Position numbers and translations under genes: made by a program
NCBI GenBank assembly: GCA_020847535.1
Contig: JADLBU010000058.1
Span: 1 to 64,000, forward strand
Direction: 5' to 3'
From: Phycisphaerales bacterium
GTDB lineage: Bacteria > Planctomycetota > Phycisphaerae > Phycisphaerales > UBA1924
Length of the DNA: 64,000 nucleotides
Part shown: in pieces, positions 15,514 through 24,406 of the stretch
How positions within the stretch are numbered: position 1 is the stretch's first letter
How the letters are laid out: each line of letters starts with the position of its first letter
The notes under the pieces: generated by a model
The model's input: the letters and a program-made list of their open reading frames with translations, nothing else
Database searches by the model: none
What the model was told of the DNA's origin: nothing

Positions 15514-16725
15514 TCAGCGGTTGGGTGCCGCCGCCTCCTGCACCTTCGGCGTCACCTTGGAGCCCGGGCGTGCCTTGAGCACGCCCAGCACAACCACGCG
15601 ATCATCGGCCTTGAGGCCCTCCTCGACGATTCGCATTCCTTCGTCAAGGCCCCCGATGACGACGCGTCGCACCTCGACCTCGTCCTTGGAGTTGACCACG
15701 AGGGCGTAACGGCCCTGCTGATCGCTCAGGAGTGCGGCATCGGGGACGAGCATGGCCTCGCGGCTGGACATCGGGAAGCGCAGCTTGGCGAACAGGCCCG
15801 CGAAGAGCGTCTCGTTGGCGTTCTCAAACCGCGTCCTGACCCGCAGCGTGCCTGTCTGTGAGTTGATCTCCGGGGCGACATAGTCGATACGGCCCTCGGT
15901 GTTGTATTCCTCTTCATCGGAGAGCGACAGCTCGCACGGCCGCCACTGGCCGGGGGCGAACTGTCCGGGTTCGGACTGGGCGGAGGTGTCCGTGGCCTGC
16001 GCGTTCTCCTTCTGGCGGGCGCGCCGGACGGCGAGCACATCCGTCTCGCTGACATCGGCGGAGACGTATGCCGGTGTCGCCTGCACGATTTTGGCGAGCA
16101 GCGTGGGCTCTCCGCGGCCGACAAGGTTTCCGGCATCGACCTCGTTGCGGCTGATGCGCCCGTCGATGGGTGCGGTGATCTCGCAGTACTCGAGGTTCAG
16201 CTTCGCCTCGGAGAGCTTGGCCCGGGCGGCGGCGAGGTTGGCGTCAATGGCATCGCGTTTGGCGGCCTTGATGATGGCGTCGATCTCGGGTCCGGCGCTC
16301 TGATCCGCGAGTTGGCGAGCCAGGCGGGCGTCGTTCTCGGCGCCGAGGAGGGCGGCCTGCTGTGACCGGACCTCGGCGTCGGCCTGGTCCACGGCGGCGA
16401 TGAACTGGCGCTTGTCGATCACGAAGAGCAGGTCGCCCTTCTTGACCTTCTGCCCCGGCTGGAAGTTGACCTTCTCGAGGAATCCCTGCACGCGGGCGCG
16501 AAGCTCGACGGTCTCCGAGGCTTCGACCACGCCGGTGTACTTGAGGTAGGTGACGACGTTGCGCATCGTCGGTGCGGCGACGATGACCTCGGGCGGCGGA
16601 GGCGGGGCGTACTCGTTCTTCTTGTCGTCCTCCTGGCAGGCCACGGGAAGCAGCAGAGCAAGCAGCACTGCCGGCGCGACAGACCGAAGCCGGCGTGTGC
16701 TCGAGGAACCTTCATTGGTAGGCAT
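15514..16725 (-). CDS. RND efflux periplasmic adaptor lipoprotein
   Basis: A 403-residue membrane fusion protein linking the RND pump to the outer-membrane channel. It has a signal peptide with a likely lipidation Cys (LLLPVAC), a Pro-rich linker, the N-terminal half of the biotinyl-lipoyl-like domain (VELRARVQGFLEKVNFQPGQKVKKGDLLF), a long alpha-helical hairpin (ADAEVRSQQAALLGAEND onward), the second half (CEITAPIDGRISRNEVDAGN), and beta-barrel and proximal domains. It begins 17 nt after the outer-membrane factor gene and ends 8 nt before the pump gene. Confidence 0.92.
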   Translation of the reverse strand: MPTNEGSSSTRRLRSVAPAVLLALLLPVACQEDDKKNEYAPPPPPEVIVAAPTMRNVVTYLKYTGVVEASETVELRARVQGFLEKVNFQPGQKVKKGDLLFVIDKRQFIAAVDQADAEVRSQQAALLGAENDARLARQLADQSAGPEIDAIIKAAKRDAIDANLAAARAKLSEAKLNLEYCEITAPIDGRISRNEVDAGNLVGRGEPTLLAKIVQATPAYVSADVSETDVLAVRRARQKENAQATDTSAQSEPGQFAPGQWRPCELSLSDEEEYNTEGRIDYVAPEINSQTGTLRVRTRFENANETLFAGLFAKLRFPMSSREAMLVPDAALLSDQQGRYALVVNSKDEVEVRRVVIGGLDEGMRIVEEGLKADDRVVVLGVLKARPGSKVTPKVQEAAAPNR

Positions 16726-16742
16726 TGATGACTCCAGGCAGA

Positions 16743-18392
16743 TCACTTCTTCGGCGCCGGGGATTGGTCGGTCAACGTGGGGCGAGTGAATCCCAGGTCC
16801 TTGCCGTCGTGCCAATCGGGCGCCAGCACATTGCCCCAGTCGGTGCGTTCACGCATGCGATCCGCGGTGGCGTTGTCGATGAATTCCTTGCCCTCGCGGG
16901 TTTCCCAGCCGCCGCCCCGGGCCCGGAACGTTCGGACGGCGCCCAGGGCGATCTGCGCGCGGGAGACCACCAGGTTGTCCTGCTGCTGCACAAGGTCTGT
17001 CTGGGCATTATTCACGCGGATGAAATCGACCGCGCCGGCGCGGTACTGGATGAGCGAGAGATCCGCGCTGCGCTGGGAGGCGCTGACGGCCTCCTGGAGC
17101 TGGACCGAGCGTTCCTGGGACTTGAGGAACTCCGAGAGCCCGCCTTCCACATCGGCCGCGGCGCGCAGCACGGTTTCCTGGTAGCCCGCGACCGCCTGCT
17201 CGTAGATCGCATCCTGCACGCGGATGTTGTTTTCAATGCGGCCGTAGTTGAAGATCGGCCAGTTCACCGAGAGGCCGATGAATCCCGCGAACGACTCGCC
17301 GTCGAACGTGTCGGCCAGGCTCGGGCCGCGGGCCCCCTCGTACGTGCTGCCGATGAAGCCGGTGGCGCCGGTGATCGAGATGCTCGGGTACAGGTCGGCG
17401 GTGGCGACGCCGATGCGGGCGCTCTGGGCGGCGGCGAACCGCTCGGCCGAACGGACATCGGGTCGTCGGCGCAGGAGCTCGGCGGGGATGCCCGCGGCGA
17501 TCTGGGTCGGGGCTTCGGGGACTCTCTTCACAGCGCCTTCGGCGACCGCGAGTTCTTGGGTCAACTCCGAGGGGGTGCGGCCGAGCAGGACACAGATCGC
17601 CAGCTTGGTCTGGCGCAACGAGTTCTCGAGATCGGGGATCAGGGCCAGGGTGTTGGCGAGCGTCGCGCGGGCTGTGGAGACATCCAGTTCCGAGACTGCG
17701 CCGGCCGTGAAGCGCTTCTGCGTGAGGTCCAGGGTCTGGGCCTGGAGATCCGCGTTGGCGTGCGTGTAGACGAGCCGTTCTTCGAGTGAGCGCACCAGGA
17801 TGTAGTTGGCGGCGATCTCGGCGGCGAGGCTGACCAGGACCGCGTCGTAGTCGGCGACGCTCGCGAGCAGCTCGGCGTCAGAGGCTTCGATGCCGCGGCG
17901 GAACTTGCCCCAGAAATCCAGCTCCCAGGCCGCATCCAGGCCTATCGCCGCTCGGGAGAACGAGCGATCCCCGCCGTTGGGGGCGTCGTTGGCGCTGAGC
18001 TGGTTGGCCTCTAGCCCCGCGGAGAGGGTCTGGGTCTGTGGGAAGAACTCACCGACGGCGATCCCGCGGCGAGCGCGGGCTTCGAGGACACGCAGGCCGG
18101 CCGCGCGCAGGCTCAGGTTCTGGTCGAACGCGGTCTGCACGAGCATCGTCAGCGTCGGGTCGTTGAAGTTCTCCCACCAGCGGGCGTTGCTCGCGGCATC
18201 CTTGGCGAGCCCAGACTCGGAGAGCCAGGCATCGTTGACCGCGGCATCGGGCGTCTTGTAGTCGGGGCCGACCATGCATCCAGCCAGCGTCAATGCGGCG
18301 GCGAGCAGCGAAGCCGAGGGGATCGCTCGCGGGGAAGGTGCGAACTTGCTGGGGTCGGGTCGAGGATGTGAGGATCTCAAGCTGGCTGTCAC
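16743..18392 (-). CDS. TolC/NodT-type outer-membrane efflux lipoprotein
   Basis: A 549-residue outer-membrane channel of the NodT subgroup. A lipobox (LTLAGC followed by MVGPDYKTP) gives the mature N-terminus, and two outer-membrane factor repeats follow (DPTLTMLVQTAFDQNLSLRAA and the half near RRRPDVRSAERFAAAQSARIG). The start is a GTG at 18392, preceded by GGGAG at 7 nt; a nearby ATG is in another frame. It is the first gene of the tripartite efflux operon. The C-terminus is slightly longer than in typical members, with a charged tail. Confidence 0.9.
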   Translation of the reverse strand: MTASLRSSHPRPDPSKFAPSPRAIPSASLLAAALTLAGCMVGPDYKTPDAAVNDAWLSESGLAKDAASNARWWENFNDPTLTMLVQTAFDQNLSLRAAGLRVLEARARRGIAVGEFFPQTQTLSAGLEANQLSANDAPNGGDRSFSRAAIGLDAAWELDFWGKFRRGIEASDAELLASVADYDAVLVSLAAEIAANYILVRSLEERLVYTHANADLQAQTLDLTQKRFTAGAVSELDVSTARATLANTLALIPDLENSLRQTKLAICVLLGRTPSELTQELAVAEGAVKRVPEAPTQIAAGIPAELLRRRPDVRSAERFAAAQSARIGVATADLYPSISITGATGFIGSTYEGARGPSLADTFDGESFAGFIGLSVNWPIFNYGRIENNIRVQDAIYEQAVAGYQETVLRAAADVEGGLSEFLKSQERSVQLQEAVSASQRSADLSLIQYRAGAVDFIRVNNAQTDLVQQQDNLVVSRAQIALGAVRTFRARGGGWETREGKEFIDNATADRMRERTDWGNVLAPDWHDGKDLGFTRPTLTDQSPAPKK

Positions 18393-18453
18393 TCATTGGC
18401 TCCCGGCCCCGCGCGGGCGATCGGGCTTGCGTCGTCCACCGCACGGGAGCGCA

Positions 18454-19263
18454 TCAATATATCTCACGAACGAACTTGCGGTTCTTGAGCCTTGCCTGAT
18501 CGTCGTACGCGCCCTTCATCGATCGCTTGGGGAGCTTGATGCTTTCGCGCGGCAGCGTCTTGTGCGGGATCGCATCCAGGATGTGGCGGATGCAGTTGAG
18601 CCGCGCCTTCTTCTTGTCGTCGGAGCGGAGGATGTGCCAGGGCGCGAACTTGGTGTCGGTGGCATCGAGCATCATGTCCCTGGCGCGGGAGTACTTGTAC
18701 CAGTGGCTGCGGGAGGGAAGATCCATGGGGCTGAGCTTCCATTGCCGCAGGGGATCGGTGATCCTGGCCTCGAAGCGCTTCTTCTGCTCCTGGTCGCTGA
18801 CCTCGAGCCAGATCTTGATGAGTTGGATGCCGCCATCGGTGACGAATTTCTCGACCATGGGGCACAGGTGCAGGAACCTCTCGTGCTGCTCCTTGGTGCA
18901 GAACCCCATCACGTACTCGACCCCGGCCCGGTTGTACCAGGAGCGGTCGAAGATCACGACCTCACCGGCCGCAGGAAAGTGGGGGAGGTACCGCTGCATG
19001 TACATCTGCGACTTCTCGCGGTCCGAGGGCGCCGGCAGCGCCACCAGGCGGAAGATGCGCGGGCTGACACGCTCGGTGATCGCCTTGATCGTTCCGCCCT
19101 TGCCGGCGGCATCGCGACCCTCGAAGACGATGATGACGCGAAGGCCCTTGTGCTTGATCCATTCCTGCAGCACGCACAGGCGGGATTGCAGCTTGCGAAG
19201 TTCTTTTTCGTAGCGCTTTCGACCGAGCCCCTTGGGCTCATCGGCTTTGCTTGCTTTGGACAT
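18454..19263 (-). CDS. ppk2: Polyphosphate kinase 2 family protein
   Basis: A 269-residue cytoplasmic P-loop enzyme transferring phosphate between polyphosphate and nucleotides. The Walker A is FEGRDAAGKGGTIKA, the lid/Walker B region is VIFDRSWYNRAGVE, and the family's WKLSPMD and SRARDMMLDATD segments are present. Length is that of single-domain PPK2 proteins. The frame begins at an ATG (19263). It follows aspT on the same strand after 138 bp, linking phosphate-energy storage to the aspartate locus. Direction (nucleotide synthesis or polyphosphate synthesis) cannot be read from sequence. Confidence 0.93.
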   Translation of the reverse strand: MSKASKADEPKGLGRKRYEKELRKLQSRLCVLQEWIKHKGLRVIIVFEGRDAAGKGGTIKAITERVSPRIFRLVALPAPSDREKSQMYMQRYLPHFPAAGEVVIFDRSWYNRAGVEYVMGFCTKEQHERFLHLCPMVEKFVTDGGIQLIKIWLEVSDQEQKKRFEARITDPLRQWKLSPMDLPSRSHWYKYSRARDMMLDATDTKFAPWHILRSDDKKKARLNCIRHILDAIPHKTLPRESIKLPKRSMKGAYDDQARLKNRKFVREIY

Positions 19264-19401
19264 TCGGCCACCTCAGTCCGCCGTTCGGGCGGGATCCCGT
19301 TGCACATCGGTTCAGCATCCACAACCGCACACCGCTTTCCGCTCGCGGACCATCATATCCCGTTTCCTGCAGGCCGCTATTGCCGCCGAAGCAAGCGATG
19401 C

Positions 19402-21123
19402 TCAAGGGCCTGATTGAGCCCAGAACTGCGATGCGGCCACGACCACGGGCCCGCTGGCGGTGAGCAGGATGTTGTTGATCGCGTAGGGGACGGTGTATCC
19501 GAGGACCGGAACAGAACTGTCGGATTCATCCACCAGCGCCTGGAGCCCGGCGGTCACGGTGCCGGCGCCGGCGAGCGCACCCATGAGTTGGCCGGCGTTG
19601 AGCTTGAAGATGTAACGGCCGATCGTGAACGCGATCGCGTGGGGTACCGTCGCGACCACGATGCTCGCCAGGAGGAGCTGAACGCCGGAGGATTTCATGG
19701 CCTCGACGGCGTGAGGCCCGGCGGCGAGCCCGACCATCGCGACAAATGCGTTGAGTCCGAGGTTCTGCATGAGCCAGACGGAGGCATCGGGGATTCGTCC
19801 CAAGGCGGGTTGATACGACCCGAGCCATCCGAAGGCGAGCCCCGCGAGCAGCACTCCCCCGCCGGTGCCCATGCCGACGGGGATGCCGCCGATGCGTATG
19901 GCGAAGACCCCGAGCAGCGCGCCTAGGGCGATCGTGAGTCCCATGGCAACGAAGTTGGTTTTCTCGGTGGGGACATCCGGTACGCCGAGCAGAGGTGTGA
20001 CGCGGTCGAGATCCTCGGCGGTGCCGATCAGCTCGGCGGCATCTCCGCGCTGGAGAATGGTCCTGGGAAGCAGGGGGAGCGGTTCACCCTGGCGTGTGAG
20101 GCGGCGGAGATGGAGCCCCTGCCCGCGTTTGTCATCCAGCTGCCGGACCTGGCTGAGGGCTGTGCCCACGGCCTTGCGGTTGGTGATGATGATGGTGCGA
20201 GAATGGAACGGGACTTCCATTGCCGCGGCGTCGACGACCTGCTCCCCGATGCGGGGGCCGATCTTGAGCAGAGCCTCGCGCGGGCCGGACAGGGCGATGA
20301 TGTCGCCCTTGCGGAGCGGCAATCTCTTGTCGGGTCGCACGGCGCGCCCTCGGCGACGCCAGCGTGCCACCTGCACGCCCGATTCGGCCGCCGCCTCGGC
20401 CTCGGCGACGGTCTTTTCCGCGAACTCATCCCCGACCTTGAAGGCCTGAACGTCGATGCTGATCGCCGCCTCGAAGCCGGCCTGGTCCTCTGGCTTGTCG
20501 AGCGAGGCGCCAAGCTCTTCTTCGAACTTCTCGCACTCGGCGCGCAGGTTGATGCGCATGATCGCGGGGAACACCTTGGTCAACAGGAGAGTCACGCCGA
20601 TGGTGCCGTAGAGATAGGTCACCGCATCGGCGACCGGGACGTGGCTGACGAGCACGGCCTTCTGATCGTCGGGGATCTGGAGCTGCTGGATCGCATCCGA
20701 GGCCGTGCCGATGACCGAGGACTGCGTGAGAGCGCCCGAGAGCAGGCCGCCGGTGAACCCGGAATCGAGCTTGAGGAACCACGCGATCAGGATGGTCATC
20801 CCGATCCCGACGATGGCGAAGATCAGGGAGAGGATGACAAGCTGCATGCCGCCGCGGCGGAGGCTGACGAAGAACTGGGGTCCGACGTGATAGCCGGTGG
20901 CGAACATGAAGAGCAGGAAGAAGAGCGTTCGCGCGAAGTTCGGAACCTCGACGTGCGCCTGGCCGATGACCATGCCGACGACGAGCGTGCCGACGACGGT
21001 GCCCAGCCCGAAGCCCTTGAACTTGATCCTCCCGAGGAGGTAGCCCAGACCGAGCGTGAGGAAGACGGCGATCTCCGGGAATCGCCGCAGCAGGTCGCCG
21101 AGTTGTTCGAGCATCCAGGCCAT
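19402..21123 (-). CDS. AspT/YidE-type transporter with RCK_C domains (copy 1)
   Basis: A 573-residue inner-membrane protein of the aspartate:alanine exchanger family. Two membrane halves (EIAVFLTLGLGYLLGRIKF onward; TNFVAMGLTIALGALLGVFAI onward) flank a cytoplasmic region with two TrkA_C-like parts (AFKVGDEFAEKTVAEAE; VPFHSRTIIITNRKAVGTA). Repeat-type motifs are GALTQSSVIGTASDAI in the first half and GAGTVTAGLQALVDESDSS in the second. The second motif differs from that of copy 2 at 27,544, so substrates may differ. It is transcribed toward ppk2, and a SulP gene diverges from it upstream. Confidence 0.85.
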   Translation of the reverse strand: MAWMLEQLGDLLRRFPEIAVFLTLGLGYLLGRIKFKGFGLGTVVGTLVVGMVIGQAHVEVPNFARTLFFLLFMFATGYHVGPQFFVSLRRGGMQLVILSLIFAIVGIGMTILIAWFLKLDSGFTGGLLSGALTQSSVIGTASDAIQQLQIPDDQKAVLVSHVPVADAVTYLYGTIGVTLLLTKVFPAIMRINLRAECEKFEEELGASLDKPEDQAGFEAAISIDVQAFKVGDEFAEKTVAEAEAAAESGVQVARWRRRGRAVRPDKRLPLRKGDIIALSGPREALLKIGPRIGEQVVDAAAMEVPFHSRTIIITNRKAVGTALSQVRQLDDKRGQGLHLRRLTRQGEPLPLLPRTILQRGDAAELIGTAEDLDRVTPLLGVPDVPTEKTNFVAMGLTIALGALLGVFAIRIGGIPVGMGTGGGVLLAGLAFGWLGSYQPALGRIPDASVWLMQNLGLNAFVAMVGLAAGPHAVEAMKSSGVQLLLASIVVATVPHAIAFTIGRYIFKLNAGQLMGALAGAGTVTAGLQALVDESDSSVPVLGYTVPYAINNILLTASGPVVVAASQFWAQSGP

Positions 21124-21367
21124 GTGCCCCCCATTGTGTCAAGCCGGATGTACGCGGGCGTCGGCTTCCGCCGGAACCTCGGTGCGAGGTGGCGCACCTG
21201 TGATAACCACGGCGGCATGTGCCGCGGCACACGGCGCGGCACAAACAGTGTACTATGGAGCGAGTTTCGGTGTGATGGTGGAGATGCCGTGTGGATACTG
21301 AGCGGCGTGCCCGCGGGGATCGATGATCGCGGGAAGGCTGTAATACGGGCGGCGTCGGAGGTCAGGC

Positions 21368-23128
21368 GTGTCCAACCCTGGAAGCAGCAGCGATGAGCCA
21401 GAGGCTGCCAAAGCGGGGAGCCCGGGGACGTGGCGACCCATTCCCGCGTGGGCGAGCGGGTACAGCTTCAGGATGCTCCGTATTGATGTCTTGGCGGGTA
21501 TCACGCTTGCTGCGTATCTGGTGCCGGCGGGTATCGGTGACTCATCGCTGGCGGGGCTGCCGCCCGAGGCCGGGTTGTATGCGTGCATGTTCTCGGGGCT
21601 GGTGTTCGGTTGGCTGTGCGGCTCCCGGCACACGGTGATCACGGTGACCTCGGCGATCTCGTTGCTGCTGGGGACGAGCCTGGGTGAGCTGGCGGGGGGG
21701 GATCAGACGCGGTTTGCCGCGCTGGCATCCTGCACCGCGCTGCTGGTGGCTGCGCTGGCGCTGGGTTCGTGGCTGATCCGGGCCGGGGAGCTGGTCAACT
21801 TCGTGTCCGAGACGGTGCTCGTGGGCTTCAAGGTCGGCGTTGCGCTCACGCTGGCGAGCACGCAACTTCCCAAGCTGCTGGGAATCAGCAGCGGGCACGG
21901 GGGGTTCTGGTCAAACGGGCGGCATCTGATCGAGCATCTGCCGGAAACCAACTGGACCGCGCTGACGGTCGGGCTGGCTGCGCTCGGGGTGCTTGTGCTG
22001 GGCAAGTTGTTTCTCAAGAACAAGCCGGTGGCGCTGTTCGTGGTTGTGGGCGCCATCATCGCCGGGGGAGCGATGGGCCTGCGGGAGCGGGGTGTCAAGA
22101 TGCTCGGCGAGGTGCCGAGCGGTCTGCCTGCGATGGGGCTCCCGGCGGTTGCGTGGGAGGATCTCAATGAGCTGCTGCCGCTGGCGATGGCGTGCTTCCT
22201 GCTGGGAGCGGTAGAGACCGCGGCGATCGGGCGGATGTTTGCTTCCAAGCACGGCGGCCGCCTGAACGCCAATCGTGAGCTGCTCGGCCTTGCGGGTGGA
22301 AACCTCGCTGCGGGGTTGGGGCAGGGCTTTCCTGTCAGCGGGGGGATGTCACAGTCCCTTGTGAACGAGAGCGCCGGCGCCCGCACGCCGGCCTCGGGCC
22401 TGATCGCGGCGGGCCTTCTGGGGATCGTGATCATCTTCTTTTCCGGGATGCTGCGCAACCTCCCTCAGCCTGTGCTCGCCGCGATCGTGCTGATGGCCGT
22501 CGCCGGGCTGGTGAAGGTACACACCCTTGTTCACTTGTGGAAGACGGACAGGACGGAGCTGCTGATCGCGGCGGCGGCGTTGATGGGCGTGCTGGCATCG
22601 GGGCTGCTGCGCGGGGTGCTGATCGGGGCCGTCATCTCGATGCTGCTGCTCATCCGCCGGGCGGCGCGCCCGCATGTCGGGTTCCTCGGAAGGATCCCCG
22701 GATCCCGCCGATACTCGGACCTGGACCGGCACTCGGACAACGAGGAGATCAACGGGGTGCTGATCTTCCGCCCCGAGGGAAGCCTGGTGTACTTCAACGC
22801 CGATCACGTGAGGGATGTCGTGCTGCGGCGTGCGACAAGCCCTCTTCCGGCTCCGCACACCGTCATCTGTGACCTTTCGGCATCTCCGCTCGTCGACCTG
22901 GCGGGGGCCGAGATGCTCAAGGGGCTGGCGGATGAGCTTCGTGCAAAGGGGACTCGGCTGCGCGTGGTCGAGGCGCGGTCGCGCGTGCGCGACAGGCTCA
23001 GGAAGCTCGAGATCGAGGAATCCGTCGGGCAGATCGATCGGCACACATCGGTCGCCGATGCGGTTGACGCGGCGATCGGGAACGGGAGCGATGACGGGCC
23101 GGGTGCTCCGAACAGCTCGGAGCGATGA
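21368..23128 (+). CDS. SulP-family transporter with STAS domain (second copy)
   Basis: A 586-residue inner-membrane transporter. The SulP core begins at RIDVLAGITLAAYLVPAGIG and includes GFPVSGGMSQSLVNESAGA; the C-terminal STAS domain runs from GVLIFRPEGSLVYFNADHV to about LRVVEARSRV. The start is GTG at 21368 with GGAGG 6 nt upstream. It diverges from aspT copy 1 and converges with the asparaginase gene. Given that context, bicarbonate or dicarboxylate transport would be logical, since aspartate decarboxylation releases CO2, but substrate is inference. Confidence 0.85.
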   Translation: MSNPGSSSDEPEAAKAGSPGTWRPIPAWASGYSFRMLRIDVLAGITLAAYLVPAGIGDSSLAGLPPEAGLYACMFSGLVFGWLCGSRHTVITVTSAISLLLGTSLGELAGGDQTRFAALASCTALLVAALALGSWLIRAGELVNFVSETVLVGFKVGVALTLASTQLPKLLGISSGHGGFWSNGRHLIEHLPETNWTALTVGLAALGVLVLGKLFLKNKPVALFVVVGAIIAGGAMGLRERGVKMLGEVPSGLPAMGLPAVAWEDLNELLPLAMACFLLGAVETAAIGRMFASKHGGRLNANRELLGLAGGNLAAGLGQGFPVSGGMSQSLVNESAGARTPASGLIAAGLLGIVIIFFSGMLRNLPQPVLAAIVLMAVAGLVKVHTLVHLWKTDRTELLIAAAALMGVLASGLLRGVLIGAVISMLLLIRRAARPHVGFLGRIPGSRRYSDLDRHSDNEEINGVLIFRPEGSLVYFNADHVRDVVLRRATSPLPAPHTVICDLSASPLVDLAGAEMLKGLADELRAKGTRLRVVEARSRVRDRLRKLEIEESVGQIDRHTSVADAVDAAIGNGSDDGPGAPNSSER

Positions 23129-23153
23129 TCAAGATTGCCAATTCGGCGAGGGC

Positions 23154-23184
23154 GCACGGGCACCCGTGCCCCGACTTGGTCGGG
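23154..23184. terminator. Candidate bidirectional terminator, tandem hairpins
   Basis: Two adjacent stem-loops (GCACGG/CCGTGC and CCCGAC/GTCGGG) lie between the convergent SulP and asparaginase genes. There is no T run, so intrinsic termination is uncertain. Confidence 0.35.
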
Positions 23185-23251
23185 AGCGGCCGCGATATTT
23201 CTCTGCGCAGCACAGCGCCATCAGGCATCGGTGCCGGCCCGCGGGTCGGGA

Positions 23252-24349
23252 TCAGCGCGTGGTGAACTCCGCCTGGATGCGTTGCGCATCGGTGGTGCCG
23301 TTCGCCAGGAGCAATTGGAGCAGGATGCGCGCCTTGGGCGGGTTGAGATCCTGGGCGGCGATGAACCCGAGCTTGTCATCATTGAGCTCGGCGTTTCGGA
23401 CGGTGAAGCCCGCTCCGACGCGGCTGGAGCGGACGACCACGGTCCCCTGCTGTGCGGCGGAGGAAAGGGCATCGACGACGGCCTTGGAGGAGTTGCCATC
23501 TCCGACGCCGGCGAGCACGATGCCCTTGCACCCGCGCTTGAGGGCATCGGACACCTCATCGGGGAGCATGTTGGAGTGCGAGTAGATGATGTCGACGCGG
23601 GGGAGCGGGGCCTTGTCGGGCGCCTTGAAGCGCGGGCGTTTGCAGGTCTCGACGGGCTCGACGAAGCGCACCTCGGAGGCATCCACGTAGCCCGCGGGGC
23701 CGGCGTTGGGGGAGGCGAACGTCTGGAGGCTGGTGGTGTGGGTCTTGGTGGCATCCCGGGATTCATGGATCGTGTTGTTGAGCACGATGAGCACGCCGCG
23801 GCCGCGGGCCTCCTTGGATGAGGCGACCTGAACACCGGCGTAGAGATTGGCGGGACCATCGGCGCTGATCGCCGTGGATGGCCTCATCGAGCCGACGAGC
23901 ACGACCGGCTTGTCGCTGGCGAGCACCTGCTCGAGGAAGAATGCCGTTTCCTCCATGGTGTCGGTGCCGTGCGTGATGACCACGCCGTCGGTGTCGCCCT
24001 TGGCGAACAGCTCGTTGATGCGTTTGGCGAGCGCAACCCAGACCTCATCGTTCATGTCCTGGCTGCCGATGTTGGAGATCTGCTCGGCGGTGAGGGTTGC
24101 GACCTTCTCGATTCCGGGCACGGCGTCGATGAGATCCTGGGCCGAGGCCTGGCCGGAGGTGTATCCGACGGCGGAGTTGGTGTTGGCTTTTCCGGCGATC
24201 GTTCCTCCGGTCGCGAGGATCGTCACGCGGGGGAGTTGATTGGCGGTTGCGGGGGCGGTGGAAGAGGGATTGGGGGTGGGTTGGCCGATCGCGGATCCTG
24301 CCGCGCACAGCACGAGCATGCAGATTCCGAGCGCACGGTGCTTGTACAT
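23252..24349 (-). CDS. ansB: Periplasmic L-asparaginase, type II
   Basis: A 365-residue enzyme hydrolysing L-asparagine to L-aspartate and ammonia. A Sec signal peptide (MYKHRALGICMLVLCAAGSAIG) places it in the periplasm. Catalytic motifs are TGGTIAG (Thr50) and HGTDTMEET (Thr129, Asp130), with GSMRPSTAISADGP and a Lys in VASSKEARGRG at the position expected for the catalytic Lys. The ATG at 24349 follows AAGGAG at 7 nt. It is last in the apparent aspT-aspD-porin-ansB operon, 57 bp after the porin gene, and would supply aspartate to AspT. Confidence 0.93.
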   Translation of the reverse strand: MYKHRALGICMLVLCAAGSAIGQPTPNPSSTAPATANQLPRVTILATGGTIAGKANTNSAVGYTSGQASAQDLIDAVPGIEKVATLTAEQISNIGSQDMNDEVWVALAKRINELFAKGDTDGVVITHGTDTMEETAFFLEQVLASDKPVVLVGSMRPSTAISADGPANLYAGVQVASSKEARGRGVLIVLNNTIHESRDATKTHTTSLQTFASPNAGPAGYVDASEVRFVEPVETCKRPRFKAPDKAPLPRVDIIYSHSNMLPDEVSDALKRGCKGIVLAGVGDGNSSKAVVDALSSAAQQGTVVVRSSRVGAGFTVRNAELNDDKLGFIAAQDLNPPKARILLQLLLANGTTDAQRIQAEFTTR

Positions 24350-24406
24350 GTCTGACTCCTTGTTCTGGCTCTACTGGCCGGTCATGTCGTTCACACAGGC
24401 TTGAAT

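Noticed and set aside
12305..18392. Considered metal (CusA-type) efflux
   Set aside because: The pump has the HAE-1 features and start of AcrB-type drug exporters and no Met-rich metal motifs were noticed, so drug efflux is preferred.
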